Source: Trebouxia sp. TZW2008
Taxonomy: Eukaryota > Chlorophyta > Trebouxiophyceae > Trebouxiales > Trebouxiaceae
Direction of reading: 5' to 3'
DNA: 64,000 nt
Assembly: GCA_002118135.1 (NCBI GenBank)
Contig: BDIU01000319.1
Location: 33,849-97,848, forward strand
Shown piece by piece: positions 1-8,985 of this stretch (position 1 is the first letter of the stretch; each line of letters opens with the position of its first letter). The position numbers and the translations under genes are program-made. Under the pieces are notes generated by a model. That model was given only the letters and a program-made list of their open reading frames with translations. It did no database searches and was not told the origin of the DNA.

Positions 1-54
1 CTTGATCCCTTGATAATCAACCGCAATCTTCTTGAGAATAACATCACCAGCCAT
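1..54 (-). CDS. Start of an unidentified protein, cut by the window edge
   Basis: An ATG on the minus strand at 54-52 opens a frame that runs without a stop to the window edge and reads MAGDVILKKIAVDYQGIK. The residues look like ordinary coding sequence, but 18 codons are too few to identify a family. Its start faces the small basic ORF and the primase-helicase gene to the right, so it may be another gene of the virus-like element. It could also be chance. Confidence 0.3.
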   Translation of the reverse strand, partial: MAGDVILKKIAVDYQGIK

Positions 55-829
55 TGTAGCTTGCCAAACATCTTCAACTACCTCTTCAACTGCAGGTGCT
101 CACAACCTTGCATTGTGTTGTGAAGTAAGCACGTCCAAGCTAGATGTTGCACAGTAACAGTTGTACAAGTACACAAGCATTTGATGCAAACAGCAGAATT
201 GTTGTCATATCAACATTTGAGCGCCCCTGTTTTGTTGATGCAAATGGGGCTGCCCAAAAAAAGGCACCTTGTAGCGCAAATTGTGCGTCAACAAAAGCCT
301 ACAGCCCCGCCCCAAAAGCCCCAGTTTCTTACTTTAGTTTTGGGCAGAGCATCACAATATCTAGTGAGAACTTCAACAGTGATTGGTTCAAGTCAACAGT
401 CTATCGTGAACACAAAGCCCAATACACCGCCTTTCCTATCCTTTCTGTATGTACTATGCAGGGCCTTCACAACACCTCGTGAGAGCTTCATAAGGCGTTG
501 GCTTCATTCAACAAGCATACAGCGACAGAGCGGCAACCTGCCTACTCTTCCCAAACCAAAAGCCCTGACATCCTCCTTGCCAAGACTTGCAACGCAATAA
601 GTACGTATGCTTCCAAACCTCTACTATGTTATTTTGTTACCACATTCAACAAAGAACCTGATTGACAGTTGCATATTGGTGAATTCAGTTTTGCATAAAG
701 TGACATCCCTTGATGTGCTTAGACTAAGTGTTCCATTACAATTCTGATAAAGCCAAGCACATCTTTCATGTCCGTCATGGCATTCCAAGTTCAATTTTGT
801 TTGCATGCGTTTCCTTCACCTAGGAAAAG
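55..829. other. No clear gene; contains an inverted 15-mer shared with 4369-4383
   Basis: Two overlapping ORFs here (144-482 and 181-600) have low-complexity, unlikely composition and no recognisable motif, so I do not call them. The stretch contains GCCCCAAAAGCCCCA at 309-323. This is the exact reverse complement of TGGGGCTTTTGGGGC at 4369-4383 on the other side of the primase-helicase gene. It may be part of an inverted flanking repeat of the element. Confidence 0.4.
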
Positions 830-1183
830 TTGTCAACTTTATGTAGACTAGGTTATGACATGACACTTGAGACCCTAGGAGCCTCACAAACGTCAACAAC
901 AACAACAAACGCTGGTTGCCAATCCCAAACAAGCCAAGACAACTTAATGCATGAGCGAGTTGGACTTTGCATGCCCTTAGAATGGTTCAACACGTACAAA
1001 GGTAGGCCAGATAAAACGCGGTTGTACAAACAACACAGATACCACAATGATGATGCTTATAGGAACACAGTGATTCATGCCAACAACGCTCGCACAAAAT
1101 TGAAGCGACAAGACCCTGAGTATCGAGCACACGAGGCAGCTTTGCAACGTAAACGTCGTCAAAACGCTAAACAATTGCGGTAG
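830..1183 (+). CDS. Small basic hypothetical protein next to the primase-helicase
   Basis: This is an open frame of 117 residues ending 110 bp before the primase-helicase start and on the same strand. An internal Met at 860 is an equally good start. The N-terminal third is rich in Thr, Ser and Gln. The last 50 residues are strongly basic and helical-looking, with a DPEYRAHEAALQRKRRQ segment of the kind seen in short DNA-binding tails. I do not recognise a family. Its position suggests an accessory protein of the element, perhaps nucleic-acid binding, but this is inference. Confidence 0.4.
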   Translation: MSTLCRLGYDMTLETLGASQTSTTTTNAGCQSQTSQDNLMHERVGLCMPLEWFNTYKGRPDKTRLYKQHRYHNDDAYRNTVIHANNARTKLKRQDPEYRAHEAALQRKRRQNAKQLR

Positions 1184-1293
1184 TGATTTTTTTTTAAAGC
1201 TTGATCAAGTTTAATCACTGGATAACGTACATGTATACATTGCGCAAAACCAGACATTCTAAAATGTGTTGTGTTGTCAGCAGATAACACATC

Positions 1294-3924
1294 ATGGTTT
1301 CAAGCCAGGCAACATCAGACAAGCCAAAAAGCTTGCAACAGAGCTCCATGCACCAACTCTTGCAAGAATATGAAGTAAAGAAAGGGGAGCAATTCAACTT
1401 CACGTATATGGCTTGGCCGTATGGATCATTCATGGTACCTGAGGACAAGCGTGATGCATTCTACAAGGCATACACAGATACTCTCAGTGCCGGCATTGTG
1501 CCACCACTAACAGAGAAACAAGGTTTGGCTGGGCCTGTCGTGGTCGACTTGGATTTCAAGTTCTCAAATGATGTCAAGCATCGTCGTTACACGCCTGACT
1601 TTGTAGAAAATGTAGTGAGCAAATACTTTGATATTTTGGGTGAGTATGTACAGCTGGATGAGCATAACAACATGTGTTACATATTTGAGAGGGAAGATCC
1701 ATACCTTGAGGAGAAACCAGGCAAGGCTGCCATTGTGAAGGACGGGCTTCATCTGATGTTCCCAGCCATCAAGTGTCATGCCCGACTCAAGTGGTTGGCG
1801 CGAAATCATGTCATACAAGAGTGTAGGACCTTGTTTGAGAAGCTTGGCACTACCAACACAGTTGATGACATTGTGGACAAGGCTGTGATCAGCACCAACA
1901 ACTGGTTTGTTTACCTCAGCTCCAAGCCAAATCGCCAACCCTACAAGCTCACTAGAGTCTTGGACAATTCCTTGAAAGAAGTTGCCTTTAAACCAAGCCG
2001 CAAGCTGGTGCCGCTCCTTAGCGTTGCTGGGGATGCTGAGGATGTCTTGTACATCAAAAAGCTACCACCACAGGAGCCTTCCAGCGAGCAGACGCCTCCA
2101 GCACGGCAGAAGAGAGAGCCTGCAGATACACATGACCCAGTCAGTTGCAACCTTCTGCAACAATCAGTCATGGGGCTTGATCCCACAAGAGCTAAACCCT
2201 ACAGGAAATGGCTCAAGATAGTTTTTGGCATCCTCAATGTCAGTCAGGCAAACAAATTCTGTCCAGAAGGCCACAGACTTATCCATCAGTTCTCTGAGCA
2301 GTCACCAGAATATGATGCGCAGGAACTAAATACGAAGGTGGCCACGCTGCAGGCACAGCCAGAGAGTGGAATAGGTTTTGGCACCATTGTCCGGAAACTA
2401 CAAAAGGACAACCCTGAGCTTTATCAGAAGCTGTTCAAGAAGCCATCCAGCACATCTGAACACCTTCTACAGCTAGCCATATCGCGTGGAGGACAGCATG
2501 TTGATGTTGCAAAGGTGTTCAGCTCGCTTTTTCCTGGCGAGTTCAAGTGGGCAACAACAAAACAAGATCCAATCTTTTACAGATTCTCAGGAACAATTTG
2601 GGTACGCCAAGAGGATGACGCTGTGGTATACAAGCTCTTGAGTTGCCATGTATCAGATGCCTTCCAGGAGAAGGCAACATTTTACCGTGAACAAGCAGAG
2701 GCCGAGCAGGACCTTGGGAAGAAGGAGAAGCTCGAAAAGCAGCGAGTAACGGCCATCAAAGTTGCCAACCAACTCCTCAACATGAGCTATCTGAAACAAG
2801 TGTGTCATGCTATCAGCAAACACCTCCATGACGCGGATCTTCTACAGAAAATGGACACCAACCTGGATCTTGTAGCCTTCAAAGATGGAGTATACAACCT
2901 GATGTCATCAGCCTTTCGCCAAGGCAGACCAGAGGATTTGTTGAGCGTGTGCATCCCCTTCAACTACCCAACAACAGACCCTCAGCGACGTGCGGAGCTT
3001 CTGACATTCCTGAGCCAAATCAAACCGCAGGAGGACGAGCTGGAGTACCTGTTGGATCAATTGAGTCAGTGCCTATCAGGGAGAATACGAAAGCAGGTGA
3101 TCCACATCCTTGCTGGTCAACTTGCAGGCAATGGTAAAAGTACATTACTGCGCTTGGTTCAGTTGGCATTTGGTGGCTACTATTGCAGCATGCCCATTGC
3201 CTATCTCACACAGAAGAGTGCTTCAGCCAACGCTGCTAACCCAATCATCCTCAAGCTGAAGCCTGCAAGAATTGTTGGATCTTCGGAGCCCAAGGAGGAG
3301 ACCCGATTCAATGGTTCTATTCTCAAAGGCCTCAGTGGTGGAGATGAACAAGAGGGACGTGCCTTATTCAGCAATAAGCTGGTCAGCTACTACCCACAGC
3401 TCAGATTGTTCATATTGTGCAATGACACTCCGTACATCAATGGGAAGGACAAGGGGTTGAAAAGAAGGATCACAAAAATAACCTTCAGCAGCCAGTTCAA
3501 AGAAAGTGTGAATGAGCCAGACCTTGTCAACCATGTCTACCCCATCAACGTTGACATGGATGACAAGCTACAGTCCTGGGCACCAGAGCTCATACTGCTG
3601 CTATTGGAGCGCTTCAAGCCAGATTATGTTTACTCTTGCCCTTCAAGTATCCAGCAAGGCACCAATGATTACATGAACGAAAATGACCCTGTGAGCAAGT
3701 TTGTCAGAGACAAACTGGAGCAAGATGCTGAGTCTTGTATAACATTTTGCGAGCTTAGACAGCTGTGGGCTAGTGATGGATATGGTTTGATCAAGCTATC
3801 TGACTTGAAAAAGGAGCTTGTGCGAGTGTTGGGCACTGAATGTATTGCCGACTCCCGCTTCAAAGGCGAAAAGTACAAGAACTTTTTCAAGGGTTACAAA
3901 GTCCGACCAGAGCAATGCTTATAA
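1294..3924 (+). CDS. D5-type primase-helicase (AEP primase plus SF3 helicase) of a virus-like element
   Basis: An 876-residue protein encoded without introns. Residues 82-90 (VVVDLDFKF) give the acidic DxD of an archaeo-eukaryotic primase, with D85 and D87. KDGLHLMFP at 149-157 fits the downstream catalytic His motif, H153. The C-terminal half is a superfamily-3 helicase: Walker A GQLAGNGKST at 608-617 (K615), an acidic Walker B-like site around E665 (GSSEPKEE), motif C LCNDTP with N710, and R724/R725 as arginine-finger candidates. This architecture is the D5-like replication protein of large DNA viruses, virophages and related integrated elements. It would prime and unwind DNA at the element's replication fork. 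All motifs are intact, so it is either recent or still under selection. No DNA polymerase or capsid gene is visible nearby. Confidence 0.9.
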   Translation: MVSSQATSDKPKSLQQSSMHQLLQEYEVKKGEQFNFTYMAWPYGSFMVPEDKRDAFYKAYTDTLSAGIVPPLTEKQGLAGPVVVDLDFKFSNDVKHRRYTPDFVENVVSKYFDILGEYVQLDEHNNMCYIFEREDPYLEEKPGKAAIVKDGLHLMFPAIKCHARLKWLARNHVIQECRTLFEKLGTTNTVDDIVDKAVISTNNWFVYLSSKPNRQPYKLTRVLDNSLKEVAFKPSRKLVPLLSVAGDAEDVLYIKKLPPQEPSSEQTPPARQKREPADTHDPVSCNLLQQSVMGLDPTRAKPYRKWLKIVFGILNVSQANKFCPEGHRLIHQFSEQSPEYDAQELNTKVATLQAQPESGIGFGTIVRKLQKDNPELYQKLFKKPSSTSEHLLQLAISRGGQHVDVAKVFSSLFPGEFKWATTKQDPIFYRFSGTIWVRQEDDAVVYKLLSCHVSDAFQEKATFYREQAEAEQDLGKKEKLEKQRVTAIKVANQLLNMSYLKQVCHAISKHLHDADLLQKMDTNLDLVAFKDGVYNLMSSAFRQGRPEDLLSVCIPFNYPTTDPQRRAELLTFLSQIKPQEDELEYLLDQLSQCLSGRIRKQVIHILAGQLAGNGKSTLLRLVQLAFGGYYCSMPIAYLTQKSASANAANPIILKLKPARIVGSSEPKEETRFNGSILKGLSGGDEQEGRALFSNKLVSYYPQLRLFILCNDTPYINGKDKGLKRRITKITFSSQFKESVNEPDLVNHVYPINVDMDDKLQSWAPELILLLLERFKPDYVYSCPSSIQQGTNDYMNENDPVSKFVRDKLEQDAESCITFCELRQLWASDGYGLIKLSDLKKELVRVLGTECIADSRFKGEKYKNFFKGYKVRPEQCL

Positions 3925-4593
3925 AGATGAGATGCAAGGTAGTGTAGTACTCCATGGGTGCTGTCGCGTTTGTTATAAGATTGGGGCTTGTGGGGCTGGC
4001 CTGACAGGGGCATATTCCACGAGCCAACCTTGATACAACATGTTTTGATGCCAGTCCAACTTTTGGTGCACAGAAGTGGGGCTGACAATCTAGTGTAGGG
4101 GAAGTCAACAAGCAACAACAATTCTCAAGTCCCATAGGATAACACTGTGTTGTGCAGACGTATATTATCCAGCACGCAAAGCCCTGCTTCATGTCAACTG
4201 CTGTCGGGGGTGCCAGTTTGTGGGACTTGACGTGTCGGAGACCCCTGGTTCAAGGCTGACAGATGCAAAACCTTTTCAATTTGCTCAAAATACAAGCAGA
4301 GCAGTGTTGGCAAACGTGGGATATTGAAATCTGTAAAATTGGGTACGAGTACGACAACTCTGGAAAAGTGGGGCTTTTGGGGCTGGCAGAAGAGAGCTAA
4401 TTACCATCAACCAAGCCGTGTTACGGAATCTTTCACTGCTAGCCCCACTTTGGTGGACGGAAGTGGGGCTGGCAAATGATGATACAAGCAATTCATCATG
4501 TTTTGGGAAGGCTTGGTTGGTTTTGCACAGTAACAGCAGTGAGCCAATATTGCTCCATGTTGCAAAGACACTCCTGTGCTGTACTGGGTTGAT
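3925..4593. repeat. Two direct copies of a G-rich repeat, one with a perfect hairpin
   Basis: TTGGGGCTTGTGGGGCTGGC at 3981-4000 recurs, slightly changed, at 4368-4387. A second block around 4051-4088 recurs at 4440-4477. Both pairs are offset by 387-389 bp, so this is a tandem duplication of roughly that length. In the second copy AGCCCCACTT at 4441-4450 and AAGTGGGGCT at 4461-4470 form a perfect 10-bp stem with a 10-nt loop. The first copy keeps only one arm. The stretch lies between the convergent ends of the primase-helicase and the 4594-5502 ORF and has no coding signal. Confidence 0.75.
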
Positions 4594-5502
4594 CTAGCCA
4601 GCCAAAAATGCACGCAGGCCTTGCTTCAGATCAGCTGCTGTTGGGTTGCCTGTTTTTGAATTTGGATAGGCACCATGCACAATGACATAGTCTTCATCAA
4701 AGTTCAGGGGCTCACCATTCTGCGGGTCGTGGTCAAGATGTTGCTGCAGATATTCAGCCAACTGTTTGATCTCAGCGGCTTTCATTTTGGCAATATCTGA
4801 TTTAGACCTGATGGTTGCACTACCAAGCTCTCTAAGAGCAACGTTGACGATCTGCAGTCCATTTGGGTCCGGCTCTGAGCTTGTAGACCTGCTCACACCA
4901 ACCGCACCTGCAGAGCTGACATGGCTTCTTGGTTGAGCAGGATCTGACTGAGCAGAAGCATTGGAGAATTGATTAGAGGTGACATCACTCAGCGTGTCAC
5001 CAGACACTGCATCTCTACCGTACTTTTTTGTGACGGAAACATATGGCCTAACCCTCAAGCCAGTGTCGCTGCATAATTCACCTGCAGCCAACAGCCCGCC
5101 TGTCAGGTGGCGCAGAGTGATGCACACATCTGTTGCAATCTGATTGGGGTTGCCGCCTTTCAGCTCTCCTGCAGCTTCCGCCCTCCCAACGGCAGCAACA
5201 ACAAGCCCTTTCAAGGCATTGCTTTTGTCTAGAGTGGGGTCTGCCTTGCTGAGTGAGATCTTCAGGAGGTCAAAAACAGCAGCAAGTTCTTTGTCTGATT
5301 GGTCTGCCATGATTGGCTTGCACACTGATCTCCAAGACCACAGAGTTTGGTACGTCGATTTTTGCATGGTACAAAGGCGGGACAGCACACAAGTAGCTAA
5401 TGCTGCTTGCATGGTGTCCAGCCTGCCTGTTGTCAAGCTCGCAGAAAGCCAGCTTAAGCAACGACTGAGCTTTTGCTTGTCAACCGGAGGGTCGACTGGC
5501 AA
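4594..5502 (-). CDS. Unknown protein encoded between primase-helicase and recombinase
   Basis: The longest frame is 302 residues. The first ~64 residues have odd, Cys/Trp-rich composition, and MADQSDKELAAV at 5310 is a better-looking start, giving 238 residues. The body has a mostly helical N-terminal region, a Ser/Thr/Pro-rich linker, and a charged helical C-terminus ending in AADLKQGLRAFLAG. I do not recognise a family. It faces away from the recombinase across a 500-bp region rich in hairpins, so the two genes may share a divergent promoter. Its location suggests an element-encoded regulatory or structural protein, but nothing in the sequence proves that. Confidence 0.55.
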   Translation of the reverse strand: MPVDPPVDKQKLSRCLSWLSASLTTGRLDTMQAALATCVLSRLCTMQKSTYQTLWSWRSVCKPIMADQSDKELAAVFDLLKISLSKADPTLDKSNALKGLVVAAVGRAEAAGELKGGNPNQIATDVCITLRHLTGGLLAAGELCSDTGLRVRPYVSVTKKYGRDAVSGDTLSDVTSNQFSNASAQSDPAQPRSHVSSAGAVGVSRSTSSEPDPNGLQIVNVALRELGSATIRSKSDIAKMKAAEIKQLAEYLQQHLDHDPQNGEPLNFDEDYVIVHGAYPNSKTGNPTAADLKQGLRAFLAG

Positions 5503-5720
5503 AAACCCCCATGCATTGTTGGGTCATGTGTTCACTGGACTTCGATTTTGCAACATTTGGGTTGAGTTCAGGTGAAATATAATAGCTTTGTGAACTACGC
5601 AACTCAGCAATTTTCAAAATTCAAAAGCAAAATACCTCAAACTCGACAGAACTCATTCAATTTACCGTCATATTGAACAAAATTAGCCAGTAATTTCGAA
5701 TACTTCAGACATTTGCGTGA

Positions 5721-5787
5721 TGTGGAATTGTCCACATTGCAAGTCCAATTGGTCTGCATTGAAATGTGATCAATGCAGACCAATTGG
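5721..5787. repeat. Two hairpins in the divergent region upstream of the recombinase
   Basis: CCAATTGGTCTGCATTG at 5745-5761 and its exact reverse complement at 5771-5787 form a perfect 17-bp stem with a 9-nt loop. Just upstream, TGTGGA and TCCACA at 5721-5736 form a smaller stem. The site lies 220 bp before the recombinase start. It could be a recombination core, a replication origin or a palindromic operator. Confidence 0.85.
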
Positions 5788-5951
5788 TAAGCAAAGACAG
5801 CATATATGCAAAGTTGGCTTCAAACAGAAACAAAGTCGCAGCTTTTGCAACCACACTTTACTCATTTGATGATTTGCAAGTCAAACAATTTGTCTACATT
5901 ACATAATTGCTTTTCAAGGAAAAGTATTGCAAGTCAACAAAAGGAGGACGG

Positions 5952-5974
5952 GAGAAGATCTCGCAGATCTTCTC
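5952..5974. repeat. Perfect 10-bp hairpin immediately upstream of the recombinase start
   Basis: GAGAAGATCT at 5952-5961 and AGATCTTCTC at 5965-5974 pair perfectly around a 3-nt loop, 32 bp before the recombinase ATG. It would fall in the 5' leader or promoter, where it could regulate expression or bind the recombinase itself. Confidence 0.75.
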
Positions 5975-6006
5975 TCAACTCCCTGCAAGGCTCCCACACG
6001 CAATAG

Positions 6007-6972
6007 ATGGGCCACCTAACCACAACTAAACCTGACAAAGCCTTGCAAGGTATACTACAAGACTCTGAGCTGTCTGACAGCTCCAAGCAAACATATGCTC
6101 AGCGCCTGAAGGCCATCTCAGCCAGGCTAGGGCACCCAATCAATGAGCTGGCCATGCAGCCTATGACAACTCTTCATTGGATCAAACAGGAATACCCGGA
6201 AGTTGCGACGCAAAAGAATGTGGTCACAGCAGTGTTGGCAGCTCTTAGACGAATGCCTGTCATGCAGAAGCAGCACCGGCAAGCCCTAGCAATATGGCTA
6301 CTTGCTTCCAAAGAGCTTGAAGCTCAGCAGCAGGCACGGCTAAAAGCAAACAAGCCTTCTGCCAGACAAAAGCGGGGCTATGTCGATTTCAAAGATGTGA
6401 TTAGGGTACGTACCTCTCTGGCCAAGGGATCACGCCAACGCCTCCTGCTAGCCTTTTATACCATGATTCCTCCGCTGCGCTGCGACCTTAATCGGGTGGC
6501 CCTCCTACAGTGTCCTGCGTCTTCAGCCTCAATATCACAGGATGAAGTGGATACCGTAAAGGAAAGCAATTTTTTGTGCTTGCCAGCAGACAAGAAAAAA
6601 CCTGCCATTTTAGTGCTCAGAGAGTTCAAAACTGCAAACTCTGCTGGGGTCTGGCGGAGAACACTCCAAATGAATCTGACACAGGAGTTGTGGACATCTC
6701 TGCAGGTTGAGCCGGCAAGGAGATGGCTTTTCACCACCAAGTCCGGCTCGCCATACACAGCAAAGAACTTCAGCAAATGGTGCTGTGCTGTCTTGCGCAA
6801 ACTTTTTGCCAGACCATTAACTTTGACATTGCTGAGACACAGCTATTTGAATGCAATGGACTGGAACAAACTAACAATAGCAGCTAGGGAGAACTTAGCA
6901 GCAGACATGTGTCACAGCACAGAAACTCAAGACACCTACAGGTGGATATCTAGCAAGCACAGGCTTGGTTAA
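6007..6972 (+). CDS. Tyrosine recombinase (integrase) of the virus-like element
   Basis: A 321-residue intronless frame. The N-terminal ~110 residues are helical, as in a core-binding domain. The catalytic domain has a box I arginine in IPPLRCDL (R158), lysine-rich strands followed by VLREFKTA (about 200-212), box II LLRHSYL (R277, H278), and MCHSTETQDTYRW with H303 and the likely nucleophile Y311. The spacing and the RHSY/CHS pattern resemble recombinases of large DNA viruses and of algal YR elements rather than bacterial XerD. It would insert and excise the element by strand exchange through a 3'-phosphotyrosine intermediate. Two decayed relatives lie at 10808-11676 and 11943-12203. All catalytic residues are present, so it may be active. 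Confidence 0.88.
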   Translation: MGHLTTTKPDKALQGILQDSELSDSSKQTYAQRLKAISARLGHPINELAMQPMTTLHWIKQEYPEVATQKNVVTAVLAALRRMPVMQKQHRQALAIWLLASKELEAQQQARLKANKPSARQKRGYVDFKDVIRVRTSLAKGSRQRLLLAFYTMIPPLRCDLNRVALLQCPASSASISQDEVDTVKESNFLCLPADKKKPAILVLREFKTANSAGVWRRTLQMNLTQELWTSLQVEPARRWLFTTKSGSPYTAKNFSKWCCAVLRKLFARPLTLTLLRHSYLNAMDWNKLTIAARENLAADMCHSTETQDTYRWISSKHRLG

Positions 6973-7051
6973 GGGAAGCAACAATAAGCAATGGCTGTCG
7001 TCAGCTGACAGGCAGTCATAGATGCAGTTTCATCAAGAGCATGAACAGCAA

Positions 7052-7130
7052 TCAAGGGTCTGTTTTGGGATGGTTGGCAAGTGAATCTTTAAGTGCTGAG
7101 TGTGCCACGGATGTGTCACCTAACAGTCCT
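7052..7130 (-). pseudogene. Truncated remnant of the H2B-like gene (C-terminal tail only)
   Basis: On the minus strand this segment reads GDTSVAHSALKDSLANHPKTDP and then a stop. It matches, residue for residue in most places, the tail of the H2B-like protein at 13039-13392. The DNA match continues past the stop codon (compare 7028-7051 with 13015-13038). The histone fold upstream is gone. The remnant sits 80 bp after the recombinase stop in tail-to-tail orientation, which shows that recombinase and H2B belonged to one element. Confidence 0.8.
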
Positions 7131-8038
7131 GTCCCTAGGAACGTTGATGACAGCTTACCTGAAATGACAAGGCATGACTGAAGCAGGAGCTGTTTCTGGC
7201 TTAGCAGCCATACTTATCGTTCCCCGTCTCCTTGACAGATCAGGTTCTGTTGTATTGTGCTGCTCTGAGCGAGTACGGCAGCGCATAACCTGGCTTGTTG
7301 AACACAGCTCTTGTTATGTTAGCAAGGTCATGGCAATACTAAGCAGGACACACATTCATTGACAGCTGAGACATGTGTGACTTTGGGACAGTACAGATAG
7401 GCAGTAAGCTGGGTTTTTGTTGAGTTTGAGCGCTTCAGCAATTGAGATTGCAATTCAGCCAGCAATATGTCAAACAGCAGCAATGCCATCATGGAGCAAG
7501 GGTCATGGGACTGACAGGTGAGCAAGGGTACCACAGTGTAGACTCAGGTGCAAGGTACCACTTCATCTGAGGTCTTGTCATTGACCTGCATGACAAGACA
7601 GTGCAAATGAACATCACAAGCGGCACTATTATCAGGCCTTGGCTCCACTGCATCAGTATGTGCTTGCACTGGGCTTCCAACAAGGCAAGGGTCATGTCTT
7701 CAGCTATGAGGACAAGGAGGTGGTCACCTTTCACTCACAGCTAGCAGCACATGTGATTGACACCCTGTTGAGTTTGCAACAGGCTATGTCTGCCAGTAAA
7801 CTCAGACCCACATGGTGATGTGCTCACATACCATATGAAGCAGCCCTGCTTGTTGTGAGCAAGCAAAGCACGATCAAACAAGGGAGATTTTAATGATAAT
7901 CTGCAAAGGTGCGAAATCTATGCACGGGTGTGCAAGCTGTGACCCTGTTTGTCCAACCATCCTCTGACAGCTGGCAGTGCAGCAGGCCACTGCATGGGGC
8001 AATACTGGAAAAGGTGGTCTGATGACAATAACAGCAAA
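7131..8038. other. No gene recognised; probably decayed element DNA
   Basis: Short frames occur on both strands but none has convincing composition or similarity to other parts of the window. The H2B body that should lie at the left end has been lost. Confidence 0.4.
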
Positions 8039-8598
8039 TCACTGCAGCCCAACAGCAGCATCCATCAGGCTCTTGATGAGCTGCGCCTTTGTCGCTGTCT
8101 CTGGGAGTGTCACGCCATTGTAGTGTTGGACAAGACCAACAAGCTCACCTTTACTGAGCTTCTGAAACCTCCATTGCTTGGCTGTTTTCAGGACCTCTGG
8201 ATTCATGAAGTCTTGAACTCCCAAGCTGCCAGCTGAGCTGGAGGTTCCCGCACCTGAGAAATTTGAGCTGCTAACTTCTGGACTTGCAGCCCTGCCTGCA
8301 GCACCGCTGCGCCTTTGTCGCTGTCAGGGGCAGAAGGTTCAGGGCTTGTTCCAAAGTTGACATGTTGTCCATGGCTGAGGCTCAAGCAGTGAAGTCTCTG
8401 AGCAAGACAGATCTGCTGAGAGGGGTCAGATGTGATTGCAAGCTCCTGATGCTGCACCTTTTCTGAAATGTCATCGATTTTGTGTCGAGGTGTTGCTCTG
8501 CAAAATCGATGCTGATGGTGCGCATGTAGCTGGGTTGAGCTCTGACACAGTCTTGGAACCATGAACTTGACTGAGCGGACTGCATTCGCGGACTGCAT
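8039..8598 (-). pseudogene. Frameshifted gene ending in a SAP-like DNA-binding motif
   Basis: The 3' frame (8224-8039, open upstream to about 8290) carries a Ser/Gly/Ala linker followed by FQKLSKGELVGLVQHY and TKAQLIKSLMDA. This is the helix-extended-loop-helix pattern of a SAP motif: a leucine-rich helix, a turn with a glycine, then a second K/L helix. The adjoining 5' frame (8598-8203) has plausible coding composition, with acidic Ser/Pro and Gln-rich helical segments, but is in a different phase. One frameshift near 8260 would join them. SAP motifs bind AT-rich DNA and occur in many viral and chromatin proteins. The gene lies among decayed recombinase copies and probably belonged to the same element family. 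Confidence 0.5.
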
Positions 8599-8943
8599 TC
8601 TGAGCGGACTGCATTCAAACAGCTGCAGCAGTGTGCTAGCAAATCTGATGCTCAGAAGCAGCTGGCTGGCTGGGTTGTCAAAACTGGCAGATCAGGAGTG
8701 TACTACCTGCACCAGGATAGCTCTCTTGTTGTCCAGAATCTTGGGGCTGCCAGAGTGGCAATGCAGGTCTTGAGCCGAGTCAGTGAAGGCAACCTCACGA
8801 ACACAGACCATGGTGCTGAAGAGGACCATGAGGATGAAGAGAAAAATGAGCTTCTCAGTCTTTGCTCTTGCCTTGATGGGGTGGTTGGTCAGCTGCACAA
8901 ACAAGTAGAGACTCTGAAATCATACCAAACACAGCCTCAGTAG
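8576..8943 (+). CDS. ORF fragment, unknown, with an acidic C-terminal half
   Basis: A frame open from about 8576 to the stop at 8943 reads as ordinary coding sequence: a basic helical start, then GWVVKTGRSGVYYLHQ, an acidic run around 8815-8850, and a Leu/Cys-rich end. It has no ATG at its left end, so it is either an exon or a truncated gene. A micro-repeat of CGGACTGCATTC occurs three times at 8573-8613, just at its left edge. I recognise no family. It could be part of the element or a host exon caught between two element copies. Confidence 0.35.
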
Positions 8944-8985
8944 CCTGCAGGGACCACTTGGACTGTCCAGAGCAAGATTGTAGAC

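Noticed and set aside
144..600. Two overlapping plus-strand ORFs of 112 and 139 residues
   Set aside because: Their composition is implausible and neither has a motif. The region includes the G-rich inverted repeat.
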